Source: Paroedura picta
Taxonomy: Eukaryota; Chordata; Lepidosauria; Squamata; Gekkonidae
Assembly: GCF_049243985.1 (NCBI RefSeq)
Contig: NC_135384.1
Coordinates: forward strand, 14,876,501-14,940,500
DNA: 64,000 nt
Direction of reading: 5' to 3'
The position numbers and the translations under genes were made by a program. This document shows positions 1 to 11,700 of this stretch, piece after piece (position 1 is the stretch's first letter; every line of letters starts with the position of its first letter). Under the pieces are notes generated by a model that saw only the letters and a program-made list of their open reading frames with translations, was not told the DNA's origin and searched no databases.

Positions 1-640
1 TAGTAATGCGATTGTGATATTTTAAGGGGAAATCAGGCTAAAACACCAACACCTGACATTATTCCTGGATTGAGAACTTCACATTATTCTGATAGTCCCC
101 AAGGATCAGAATGTGAAGTTATTCTCTTAGAATTACAAATGAAGTCAAGCCAAGAAATTTAGTTTCCCCAGAGAAAATGGCCATTTCAGCATGTGACTCA
201 TATGACATCAAAGTGCCTAGAGAGTTTTCTTCCCTTTCCAAACTTGGGCCCTGCCCTAAAAGCTCCAGGAATTTCTAATCCAGTGTTTTCAACTTTAAGG
301 TAACCTTATGTATACTGATCACAATTAGATATACTGATGAAGTACACAATAACTCTAAAACAACTTAAAATTAATTAAACTTTTCCCCTTGGGAATATAT
401 ATTTCGACACTAAGTCAAATTTCCATTGTGTTATGGGAGAAAAGACAATTGGGTGTCCCCTTGCTTGTATAGGCAAAACACTGAGGAAGTCCCCCCCCCC
501 CAATTTGGATTAGAATCTTACTCCAAGATACAATATTGGAGAAGGCAGCCAAGGCCAAATCAAAATTTTTAAATTCCAAAACAATGTGAGAGCCTGGGTA
601 GAATGAGTCCCAGAATGTGCCTCCCAATTCTGTAGGGAAT
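1..640 (-). repeat. V2R upstream-flank block, copy 1
   Basis: This stretch resembles the sequence upstream of exon 1 in three other units (about 12950-13560, 27480-28090, 41020-41760); the closest is the 41-kb copy. It is therefore probably the 5' flank of another V2R gene lying to the left of the window. Around 150-290 it contains an old unclassified interspersed repeat also present in the other copies. No gene is seen. Confidence 0.7.
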
Positions 641-1014
641 TATATGCAGTGATAAAAACCTCAGAGCAACAAGCATCGAATGGGACTCCCTGCAAGAGAT
701 TCCTATCATCTTCCCACCTCTGGACCAGTGACCTAGGGATGGAGAAACAAGTGTAAGGGTGACATCTGGATATGTAGAACGTTTGCAGGGACCAATGCTG
801 TAGATGCCCCATCTGCCATCTGTTGAAGGGCACTACAGAGGCCATTAAACCGAAGAGCCATTGTAGAGAAAAGGCAGACCTTCTGTGGTTCCTAACTAGG
901 GCTCTCACAGCGGGAGAAACTGACCAGGCTCTTTCCTCGAGGAAAACCCATCTCACAGTTGAATCAAAGGTAGGACCCACACATGTGACTTACTGGGAAG
1001 AAACCAATCTAGAC
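641..1014. other. Unassigned spacer
   Basis: No coding exon, recognisable repeat or RNA gene is visible here. It does not match the other V2R spacers, so it is either an insertion or sequence lost from the other units. Confidence 0.4.
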
Positions 1015-1673
1015 TGAAACAATGGGGTAACTTTCTGGTTAGGAAAGCCACTACTAAGCTGACAGTGGCTAGGAAGCCCATGAAGCCCAGGACACAATAA
1101 AACAAGGCAGCTGAGCCCTCATTACATTCCAGTATGATTGTCTCCTTTGGTGAATGCAGGTCCTTATCTGGGAATGGAGAGGAAGTACTTATCCAAAGAA
1201 CAAGTACCTACTTGAACAAGGGAACAAGGAAAGGACAAGAGAATATGCCTGTCTTTTGCCCACCAGGGGCCTTAGCCTAGAGCCCGGTTCCGTAGCCAGA
1301 AAAACCATAACCACAGAGATGGTTTTGGCAAGTACAGTAGAAATAGCTACTGAGAATAAGATGCCAAAACTTGTTTGTCGGAGAAGGCAGGTCACTTTTC
1401 CAGGCTGCCCAATGAAGAGCAAGGCAGAGAGGAAGCAATGAGCAAGGAAGATGAGAAGAAGATAGGTCAGACTGCGGTTGTTGGCTTTGACTATGGGAGT
1501 ATCCTGGTGCTTCACAAATGTTCCAAGCAGCAAAGCTGTGATCAGGGAGAACGAAATAGCCAAGGTTTATAGGAAGATACCTATAGGTTCTTCATATGAA
1601 AGGAAGCTTTCATCCTTGGGACACATTGATTTTTCTTGTAATTCGAATAGTAACCTTGTGGACAAATGACACA
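1015..1673 (-). pseudogene. VMN2R: V2R-1: exon-6 (7TM) remnant of a V2R
   Basis: The minus strand reads as the first two thirds of a V2R 7TM exon, with recognisable stretches such as [23 protein letters not shown] and [15 protein letters not shown]. The frame is lost near 1190 by a one-base change just after [10 protein letters not shown] further single-base insertion follows, and the part encoding TM6-TM7 is missing. At the other end the first codons are interrupted by a SINE (1674-1917), with the CT-repeat acceptor tract left beyond it. No exons 1-5 exist between here and the next 7TM exon at 4719. It cannot encode a receptor. Neighbouring spacer at 3110-3780 resembles V2R intron 5, so this was once a fuller gene. 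Confidence 0.9.
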
Positions 1674-1917
1674 GCTACTCTTGTGGAGCAGGGTGGTAAA
1701 GATCCCAGCAGCCGGCTCAAGGTTGACTCAGCCTTCCGTCCTTCCAAGGTTGGTAAAATGAGTACCCAGCTTGCTGGGAGGAAAAATGGTAATGACTGGG
1801 GAAGGAAATGGCAGACAACCCTGTATTGAGTCTGCCATGAAAACGCTAGAGATCGTCACCCCAAGGGTCGAACATGACCCGGTGCTTGCACAGGGGATAC
1901 CTTTACCTTTACATTTT
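1674..1917 (+). repeat. tRNA-derived SINE with BovB-like tail, internally deleted
   Basis: It matches the fuller copies at 18999-19280 and 54513-54788, with a damaged tRNA-like head and the end GGGGATACCTTTACC. Part of the tRNA-like head is missing. It sits within the first codons of the V2R-1 7TM exon. Confidence 0.8.
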
Positions 1918-1926
1918 ACCCTTGTC

Positions 1927-1985
<59 letters not shown>
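1927..1985 (+). repeat. (GA)n microsatellite
   Basis: About 28 GA units. On the minus strand this is the CT tract that precedes exon 6 in this family. Here it is separated from the V2R-1 remnant by a SINE. Confidence 0.95.
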
Positions 1986-1988
<3 letters not shown>

Positions 1989-2200
1989 TATATTATTTTC
2001 ATATTTGTCTGCTTTTTACACCCCAGAGGAGTCCCAAATCAGCTTGCAAATACCTTTCCCTTCCTTTCCCTACAACAAACATCTTGTGAGGTAGGTGGTG
2101 CTGAGAGAATTCTAAGAGAACTGCTCTGCAAGATCAACTCTAATGTCAACCAGCTATCTGCAAGTGAAGAAGTGTAGAATATCTATTTTAAAGCTGGCAG
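1986..2200 (-). repeat. Old tRNA-SINE copy
   Basis: The motif AGGTAGGTGGTGCTGAGAG and its surroundings recur upstream of exon 6 in V2R-3, V2R-4 and V2R-6 (18238-18440, 30262-30470, 51840-52060). The family matches the fuller minus-strand SINE at 35772-36033. It predates the gene duplications. Confidence 0.6.
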
Positions 2201-2689
2201 TCTGGGGTTTGTGGTCCAATGGTGTGCACACAGGTGGCCGGAGAGCTGGTAGGTGGGAGTCCTGTGTGACTTGACATTTTTGGAGCTATTTCCCGTACTG
2301 GTAGCTGTGGTTCTGTGGCATGACCGATTCAGGAACCATAGGGTCAGATTTTGGTGTGATCACAAGGCAGGTAGTCCAGGTGGTGAATAAGCAGACCGCG
2401 AAATCAGAAAGGGTCTTGTAGCTGGTTCTTACCTGCTTAATGGCCAACATTTCTTTCTGGGCTTGTCATGCGGTGATGGTGGACAATGAGATATCAGATG
2501 CCCTAAGTTGTTTCCAGATTGAAAGATTTTGGTGATTGGCTCAATAGCGAACCCAGAACCAAGAGAGTTTCCAGACGAGATGCTGGCCCTTGGAGAAGAC
2601 TGATCTTCCAAGATATTTTGGGCACTATGGCCCAAGCTACCCATTGAAAGTATGAGGGAGAGGCCAAGAGGTTCCTGGAATTTGTGGAA

Positions 2690-3090
2690 TGCGGAGAACG
2701 CAGTGGGGCGTGGCTGATGTCTGAATGATTAGTGCTTCAGTATCTTGCACAGTTGAGGGAGAGGAGGCTCTTGCCTGGGACTATGCAGGTTCACTTGGCA
2801 GGCTTGTCATTTGAAAGTCAGGTAGTGGCAGTCTGGTATCCAGACCGGTCTTCTCTGGCAAAGAGAGCAGTGGGGGATTGGTGGAGGCTGGACTCTCCTA
2901 GACAGGACACATGCAGGCCCATTACGAGGCCACTTCAACAGTATCCTCACATCAAGTGACGGGAGAGCAATGACAGGGGAGCTTATACTGTTCTGATGGA
3001 GGGTTCTTATGTCTAAATCATTCCAATGCCCTGGAAAACCTCTCTGCCTGGTGAGATCAGGGATCTGAGGGAGCATAAGCAATTACACAG
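2690..3090 (+). mobile_element. Possible tyrosine-recombinase retroelement fossil
   Basis: A plus-strand reading contains a stretch (LRERRLLPGTMQVHLAGLSF, then a D-x-x-RPIT motif) resembling the N-terminal part of tyrosine recombinases of Ngaro/DIRS-type retroelements. It looks old and broken. 2201-2689 may belong to the same element but shows nothing diagnostic. The assignment is from motif memory only. Confidence 0.35.
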
Positions 3091-3109
3091 GCTTAGAAAA
3101 ACAGAGCAG

Positions 3110-3780
3110 TTTTGTGGGACTACGGTTGAGACTGTATGGTACTTCCAAATTTCAGCTAGTTTCCCTGCAAAAATCCATGAATGTCAACCTTCATGAAAGG
3201 AATTTGCATTTCCATACATCCCCCTCCCTTTAAGAAGTGTTTTGTACTATTTTTGTACTGTTTTTGTACTATTTTTTGTACTATTTTTTTTCTTTTTGTA
3301 ATTCAGAAAACTGTAAAAAGTTTTGTAAAAAATAAATAAATTGTGTAATACATTTATTATTTATATATTTTATTTATTACTTTGACTTATATCCCACCAC
3401 TCTCTGTGGACTCATGGAGGGTTACAAAGAAACTAATAAACCCCCCAATAAAACCCATCACAATCCCTTAATACCATAAAACATACAAAAAGGCGGCATA
3501 ATCTCCATTCCTCCCTGAGCCTTTGTGGAAGAGCAGCCCAAAATATAATAAATGACATGAAATAAAATCAGCATATGTATACTATGGGAAGGAAAATTTC
3601 TTTACTTGATTATCCTGGATGATTTGTCTGTTCAGATGAAGGGCAAGGAATCTTATTAATCAACCAGAAAAGCAAACAACGAGAAAAGATGATGCCCAGA
3701 CACTACAGATCATGGATTGCATGGGCCATGATCTTATATTGGGTCTAGTTTAATATGATATCATATATGATTGACATCTT
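3110..3780 (-). repeat. Orphan copy of V2R intron-5 sequence
   Basis: It aligns by eye with intron 5 of V2R-2 (about 7400-7790) and with 43550-43700, up to where exon 5 should begin. No exon 5 follows; the sequence passes into another element and then the 3' flank of V2R-2. It marks an old deletion of exons 1-5 of V2R-1. An L2-like 3'-end fragment lies within it at about 3340-3530. Confidence 0.65.
3237..3300 (+). repeat. Short tandem repeat, about 12-bp unit TTTTTGTACTAT
   Basis: Four imperfect copies of a TTTTTGTACTAT-like unit in a row, within the orphan intron-5 copy. Confidence 0.85.
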
Positions 3781-3829
3781 TTTCATAAATGGGTGGGGTC
3801 TCAATGTTTACATCAGAAGATCCCCCTGA

Positions 3830-4055
3830 TAGCTTAGATCTGGTTCCCCATTCCCATCAGAAGAAAACTTGGACCTCAGGCTGAACCAAGGAATGAGGGG
3901 TGGGGTGTTTAAAATCTTTTAGGGTAGTAATCGCCATCTGGTTTTGTGCTAACGGTTGTTTTTATGGGGTTTTTATTGAACTATTGTTTTATTCGTAAAC
4001 CATCTTGAGATATTTTGAGAGTCGAAGTATAAAATCATAAAATAAATAAATGAAT
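3830..4055 (+). mobile_element. L2-like LINE 3' end
   Basis: It ends in the typical GTAAACCATCTTGAGA-like tail with an AAATAAATAAAT run. It is absent at the equivalent junction near 43700, so it inserted in this unit only. Confidence 0.5.
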
Positions 4056-4059
4056 AATT

Positions 4060-4718
4060 CCATACAGCCCACTGTCTATGCAGCCATCTTCTCCAGGGTT
4101 ATTGACGGCTATAGTCTGGACTTAAGCTATAGTTCTAGGGGATCCCCAGGTCCCACCTGGTGGCTGTGATCCGTAAACACACATCTTACTCAAGAATGTT
4201 GTTTAGAGGCCATATAAGTTAATTTTCCTTAGGAAGGATGGCACATTGGAAGCAAAAGACACTTTTTCTTCCCTGGCCCCTTTCCCTATCCAAAAAATGC
4301 TGCAGTGGGGAGTTATTTCCATAAAGTTGGAGCTGTATATGGACTATTCTAAGCACGCAAAATGTAGTACAACTCTTTCAGTAAAATGCTTTCTTTGGGG
4401 ACTTTTCAAGCAGTGATTGCATCTCCTATTCTCCTGAAAGGATCAAGTTGGAGGAGAGAAATTCCATTGCTGGGTAAATTCAGAGAATCAAAGAAAAATT
4501 AAATGATTCTTGCTGTGGTCACATTAAGGACCAAAATGTGGGAAAATACAATGGTTGGGGTTGCAGTGGAAACATCTTTGATAATGTCTAAGAACTCTGG
4601 CTATATGCTATCATTCAGGAAAATCATGGTAATGAAATACCAGTTTTTATGTTTAAGTTTGCCTTGAGGATTTAATAATGAATAATAGTCCCAGGAAATT
4701 GTCCCAGGGAATACTTTA
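4060..4718 (-). repeat. V2R 3'-flank block, copy 1
   Basis: Sequence downstream of the V2R-2 stop codon, duplicated after the 7TM exons of V2R-3, V2R-4, V2R-5 and V2R-6. It begins with a remnant of an old unclassified repeat (seen more fully at 49920-50110). It probably includes the 3' UTR, but I could not fix a polyadenylation site. Confidence 0.7.
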
Positions 4719-5620
4719 TCAATATTTCTTTTTTACAAGAAGCTTTCTGTTGTTTAGTTCAGGCCTCAGGATAATGATATAGCATTTGGGAAGAAAAATG
4801 AAACCAAGTAAGCCGGCACTGGAGATTAAGATGGAGAAGATCTCCACAGCCACCATGGATTTCCCTTTGGTGCTCAGGTAGCTTGGAATAAAAGACAGCC
4901 AAACACTGCAAAAGAGCAACATGCTGAAAGTGATAAACTTGGCCTCATTGAAACTGTCAGGCAACTTCCTGGCTAAGAAAGCCACTATGAAGCTGACTGC
5001 AGCTAGGAAGCCCATGTAGCCCAGGACACAGAAAAACATGGCAGCTGAGCCCTCATTGCATTCCAGTATGATTGTCTCCTTCAGTGAATGCAGGTCCTTA
5101 TCTGGGAAAGGAGAGGAAGTACTGATCCAAAGAACACAAATGCCTACTTGAACAAGGGAGCAAGAAAGGACAAGAGTATAAGCCTGTCTTTTCCCCACCA
5201 ATGGCCTTAGTTTAGAGGATGGTTTATTAGCCAGAAAGACCAGAACAACTGTGATTGTTTTGGCCAGTATACTCGAAATAGCCACCGAGAATATGATGCC
5301 AAAACTTGTTTGTCGGAGAAGGCAGGTCACTTTTCCAGGCTGCCCAATGAAGAACAAGGCTGAGAGGAAGCAATGAGCAATGGAGATGAGAAGAAGATAG
5401 GTCAGACTTCGGTTATTGGCTCTGACTATGGGGGTATCCTGGTGCTTGACAAATGTTCCAAGTATTAAAGCTGTGACCAGGGAGGAAGAAATAGCCAATA
5501 TTGCTAAGATGAAACCAATGGGTTCTTCATATGAAAGATAGCTTATATCCTTTGGAACACATTTGTTTTTGTTGTAATTTGAATAGTGATCTTGTGGACA
5601 AATGGCACAACTGCCCATGT
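4719..5620 (-). CDS. VMN2R: V2R-2 exon 6 (7TM domain)
   Basis: Begins after a long CT tract and ATTCCAG. The first codon is split with exon 5 (D) and followed by [10 protein letters not shown]. Class C hallmarks are [13 protein letters not shown] in loop 1/TM2 and [18 protein letters not shown] in TM6. It ends [13 protein letters not shown] and a stop. Confidence 0.95.
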
Positions 5621-5624
5621 CTGG

Positions 5625-5707
<83 letters not shown>

Positions 5708-8700
5708 TTTTGTTATTTCAAGATTTGTCTGCTGTTTGGGGAAAAAATTAAAAGTTGGACATTCCTGATGAATCTGGTCATGTTTGCTGGACTAGGAGAC
5801 CTTCCTGTATTAAAATTCATCTTTGTTGTATGGATCACAGTCTTCTTGCACCAGAGTAAGTGCACATCATGTTATACATTTTTACCACACAGCAAGCCCC
5901 AATATTATGTTTTGGCTGTTAACTCAACATAACTGAACAAAAAGTTGTCTTCACTGTGTTAATTAAAGGTAAAGGTATCCCCTGTGCAAGCACCGAGTCA
6001 TGTCTGACCCTTGGGGTAACGCCCTCCAGTGTTTTCATGGCAGACTCAATACAGGGTGGCCTTGCCAGTGCCTTCCCCAGTCATTACCATTTTACCCCCC
6101 AGCAAGCTGGGTTTATGGCAGTGGTTATGGTTGGGGTTGCTAATTCTACTGTTCAACATTTTTCTCACAGCTGCGGATTAGGGAGCACAAGAAGGAGCTC
6201 ATTTGGCAGGGAGCCAGAATGTTTACTGGACTCCCTGAGGTCTCATTAAGGTACTGGCAGGTAAGAGCATGGCTGATCCAGCTGGGTAGCCAGGTGCTCA
6301 AAGACAAGCAACCAAAGGAGCCAAATGAGATGGGAGTCAGTTGGCTCCTGGTAAGGTTGCTTCCCACGTGGAGAGCCCCAGAGGCAAGGGGCTGACCCTC
6401 CTGGCTGGGAAAAGGTGGTCCCAGGGTGATTCTGGGCTCTGAGTTGTGTGCAGCCGGATGGCTGTGGGATATGGGCTTCCTCCCAATTGCCCCAAATTGG
6501 GCCAACCCTCTGTTATGGGTTGGACGGAATAAAAAGGCTGTGGCCATGTTAACACCATTCCAGTGAGTCACATGTTATTTGGCACTAGTGCCAGCCTGAG
6601 AATCAAATGATGACCAAACTGTTTGTTTATTTTTCCTTTACCATACCACATGTAGGCAGGCTATAAATGGCCCCTTTCCCTTCTAATGTCAACAATCTGT
6701 GGTTTTTTAGTAGTATCCATTCTTCAACCAGGTGAGGGTCACTGCTTCAAAATAAAGTTTTAAATTGGGAACTTTAAGATCTCCTCTTTTTCGAGAATTG
6801 CATAGTGTTTTCATTTTAATTTTTGCTTTTCAACCCTGCCAGATATATTCTGCTAATTCCTTTTGCCAACAAGTCAATAATTTATCTGAATGTATAATAG
6901 GTATATTTTGAAAAAGAAACATAATTTGGCGTAAGGTATTTCCATTATTTACTGAGATTCTCCCTAGCGGAGATTAATTCCGATGCTTTCACCTGTTTAT
7001 ATATTCTTTTATTTTTTTACAAACCTTCTCATAATTATTTTGAAAAAGTGTTAAATTTGACTTAGTTATTATAACTCCAGGTATTTTACTTTACTGACTA
7101 TTTGAAAACCTGATTTTTATTCCAAGAGCTTTTGATCTTTTATCAGGATATTTTTTACAATGATTTTAAACTTGTTAAATTTTACGCCAGATGCTATACT
7201 GAATGCTTTCTTCTGGATCTTCTAAATTGATCAATACATTATCTGTATATGCCTTAAGAGATCTTTGGGCAATCATTGAAGTAAATATTTAATAATCTAC
7301 ATTAAGGAGTGAGATAGGTCTAATATATATAATTAATAATTGTGGATACAAACAGAAAGGTGGGAAAGATAAAGCAAGACCTTGCCAATATTAAGAAGGA
7401 AACTGAAGGGCCTATGGTTGAAGCCTGAGGATGCATCCAAATTTCAGCTGGCTTCCCTGCATAAATCCATCAATGTCAACTCTCATTAACTGAAATTACA
7501 TTTTCAGACATGCCCCCCACCTATAAAAGAAGTGGTACTTGGAAAATAGTTTTGTATTTTGGTATTGCATCTTATTTGTTGAAACCTAATCCGAACCTTT
7601 TGGGAATAAAACTATATCAGCATATCTGTACCATGGGGAGGACAATTCTATTGCTGGATAATCCTGGATTATTTTTCTGTTTAGATAAAGTTTGGGAATC
7701 TTATTAATCATCCAGAAAAGCAGACAACATTATGCTCCGACATGAGAGATCATGTATAGCATGGGCCCTGAACTCATATTGGGTCTAGTTATATATGAAA
7801 CTGCTGATCATCGGCATATCTGTTCATTTTGTTTCCTACCTATCTGCTCAGAGATCATCCCATCTGAACATGGAACGCAGTCATAGCAGCAAAATTCCTT
7901 TCCCTCCTTCTTTTGTCGGCTGCTGCCAGGAAAGCAGTGGTCATTGCACACAGAGAGTGGTAGAACCTGTGCATAAACAGGAAGTGAGATTGGCACCCAC
8001 ATATCCAATGAGAACCTCAGATATTAACCATGGAGAACTCTCTTGTGTGTTATTCCCCCCCCCGCCATGCCTAATGGGTCATGGAGAAGAAAGAAGGGAA
8101 AACTGAGACCCATAGATAGATGCAGATGAATGGGGTACTTTGAATAAAAACTCTACGGAGATCCATCCCTTGGAGATAAAACTTGACTTTGACCTCATTC
8201 CATGGTTTAATTGCAGAAAAAATGCAAACAACAATTTATTGTCTCTACATGAAGATATCCCACCTGGTTAAATGTTCTGTGCCAAACAATTTGATCGTCA
8301 TGAATGATCAGTTCTTCACCTGGAGAAGCCCAAGGATCGAGTCTTCCAACTTTCAGTCTAATGAAGGAGCCATTTGGGAAAGTGACCCAGTTTGTAACAT
8401 CAAAACCAACTTTCAGTTCCCCATTTTCATTAAAATGTATTGTTTCACCAGCACTGTTGTTGAATGTGATGCTCCGTAAATAAAGATTAATCTGATTGAG
8501 AAAAAAACAAAATACATGTTTTCCGCCCCTGTGTAGATGTCTGGAAAACTGTTTGAAAATCTGGGCATGGATTCATGCAGTACAAATATTTAAAACGTCA
8601 TAAAAATTGAAGTCTGATGTGGAAAAAAGCATGGTGTCTTTGTGATGTACAGTTTGGGAAGCAATTACCTGCCAGGGTAGCACATTACTGAAGTCAAAAT

Positions 8701-11700
8701 TCTTCCCTTTCTCTCTTGTTCTGTGCTGTGATCCGAGTATGAAAAAGGCATGCAAAGTGTGTGCCACTGCATAAACAGCATTGTAGACATTATAACTATG
8801 GCCGGTCATGCTCATTTCAAAAAAAACAAGAGGAAGAGAATCCAGCTTCTCCTCCCCAGTGCACATTCTCTTGCTGTCCCCATGAACATCTGGATTCAAT
8901 GAACAGCCAAATGCCTGCTCCCAAACTTTCTCAATAAAACCATCCCCTTTTGCCCAGGAGGGGCTTATGGACTGCAGAAATGTTTTGAATCCTGGTGGCT
9001 GACTGGAGTGAACAGCAAGGGATAGGGCACCATGGAAGGTGTCTACATCCCAAGCCCTTTGGACAGACATTGATTCAAAATCCCAGTGGCATGTGACAAT
9101 CCACACCTTATGCAGGGGAGGAAATGAAAAAAATGTTCCTAAAAACAACATCACTCGCAAAACGAACATGGATGAGTTTTCCCCATATACAAAATATACA
9201 TTGGCTTTGGTTTGACTGAGAACACCTAGATTATCTATCTGCTTTATAAGGACATCCATCACCTCTTGGAAATATGTCTGTTTTATTACTCTAACAGTGA
9301 AATCAAAACAGATGCCATTTTCGGAAAGCATTGGCACCATGATCTGTAAGAACCTGTCCCCATTGTCATCATTTACAACGAAGAGCACAATCCATGTCCA
9401 TCTGAAGTGGCGAAATAATCGGATAACTCCCATATACTGAGTGGCTTCATTTGGGACCATCTGATACATAGAAGAAACTGGTAGTTCATTACTGTGTGCT
9501 GATATGAATGATCCATAAGCCAGCTGGAAAAAAGTATACATTTTTTTTTCAATTTTAAAGGAAGCAAACCATTCAAACATGTGTTAAAAGCATGGCATTT
9601 CCAAACTAACCCTCTATGGCTGGCCTACCTGTGGTATCTTGTAAATGGTGACTATGGTGGCCATATTGGCAGACATTTCTGAATTCAGTCCTCCAATAAC
9701 TGCAATCTGATTGCTCTGTTTATCACACTTGAAATTGGGGAGAAACTTGTGCTGAGAAGAAAGAGCGCTCAGGGTGGCTTTATAGGTCATCCTTGCCAGA
9801 TAGTAGCTGTTGAGAATGTGGAAGCCCAAAGTGATGTTTGGTAAGATGTTGGGATTCCCATTGATCTCCTTGACCGCAGAAACCATGGCCAGGATGTGCT
9901 GGTAGTTCTTTGGTACTGATCTATAAAGAGGTATAGATGGAAACTGAGTAATACAAATCTGTCTTCCATTGGTTCTCCATATTGGTATCCCTCCTTCCAA
10001 CAAAGATGTAGTTCATCACACTATGCCTCTATAGAATCATAGAATCATAGAGTTGGAAGGGGCCATACAGGCCATCTAGTCCAACCCCCTGCTCAACGCA
10101 GGATCAGCCCAAAGCTTCCTAAAGCATCCAAGAAAAGTGTGCATCCAACCTTTGCTTGAAGACTGCCAGTGAGGAGGAGTTCACCACCTCCTTAGGCAGC
10201 CTATTCCACTGCTGAACTACTCTGACTGTGACATTTTTTTTCCTGATATCTAGCCTATATCGTTGTACTTGAAGTTTAAACCCATTACTGCGTGTCCTCT
10301 CCTCTGCAGCCAACAGAAACAGCATCCTGCCCTCCTCCAAGTGACAACCTTTCAAATCCTTAAAGAGGGCTATCATGTCCCCTCTCAACCTCCTTTTCTC
10401 CAGGCTGAACATTCCCAAGTCCCTCAATCTATCTTCATAGGGCTTGACCCCTTGGTCCGTATACTTTCAGAATGATTCTTTATAATTCTGTATTGAACAG
10501 AGGCTTGGTCTTTAAAAGTGATAATGTTTATATCACAGCCAAGAGAAAAATTTTTTTTTGATGGTTTGTGCATGTACAATGGAATCATGAATATGTAGCA
10601 GTAGGTTTTATTGGCTTACATCATAGCTATGCATTGGAAAGACTGAACTATGCAGCAATACTGAGTGATAATATTTCAGGGACTGCTTTTCTTATCCGAT
10701 AAATAGGAGCAACTGAAATGAGAAATATATTTTCATATGTTATATGTCAGTAAAATGCTTTGGGATTGTTACAGATGAACATAATCTGATCTCGACCTTC
10801 CCTATTTTTTTATATTTTCATGTAAATAATTTGAATGAATTAAATTTCAAGGGATCTCTGTCTTTGTTCTTGGCACGATGAAATAAAGATAATTATCATT
10901 TGGCAGCAAATCTGATGACCACTGTCAGTTCCCCTTTTGTATTCTTGCTAGGACAAAAATGTGTGTGTTTAAATATTTCTGTTATATGGCCCCGCTGATA
11001 CAAAGACTGTGAGGGAGAGATATAACATCCATCTACAATGAAAATGAATGAATGACGGCCTATTCATGACTCTTTCATTTATGGCCCAGGGAGCTTTCCA
11101 ATTGATGCTACATGTCCTGATCTGCCCTCCAAATCAACTACCAAGGTCAAATTTCACTTACCAAACCTCATACTGAGATGCTGAGGGTTGGAACACTGGT
11201 CAATTTATCTCCTTTCTAACTCCATTTCCTTTCCTGCAATCTTAGTCCATGTTCCGGTCCTCCTTTTCCCTGAATAAAAGAGGGCTTTTTTTCTTCAGTT
11301 TTTATACCTCAACCACTCTCTCCAGGCAGCACTCTGCCACCAAAACCATAATGGTGTATATGAGCCAAAGTACATGCCAAGGGGAGAGAGACTCATATCC
11401 CCCTTTCTCCTTCTCTCCACTGCTCTTTTTGCTGTCTTCTAGGCACCAAATGATAGATTTTGTGTCTGCAAGACAAAACCCACACTTCCCTTCTTTTTTA
11501 CCAATATCATACACATGGAGGATTTAGTGAAAATGATAAATGAGAAAATCAGTAGGAAGTGATGGCTTACATTGGTTCAGAAACAAACAACTGTGTTGGC
11601 TCCTCTTTGAAGGACGGAGTCGCATATATATAGAAGACTTGAGAAACAATCTCACCCACAACCAGGTCTCCAGGCTGATAAAACGCATGAGGAATAGGAA

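Noticed and set aside
10119-10427. 102-residue open frame as a host gene
   Set aside because: It is the C-terminus of CR1 ORF2.
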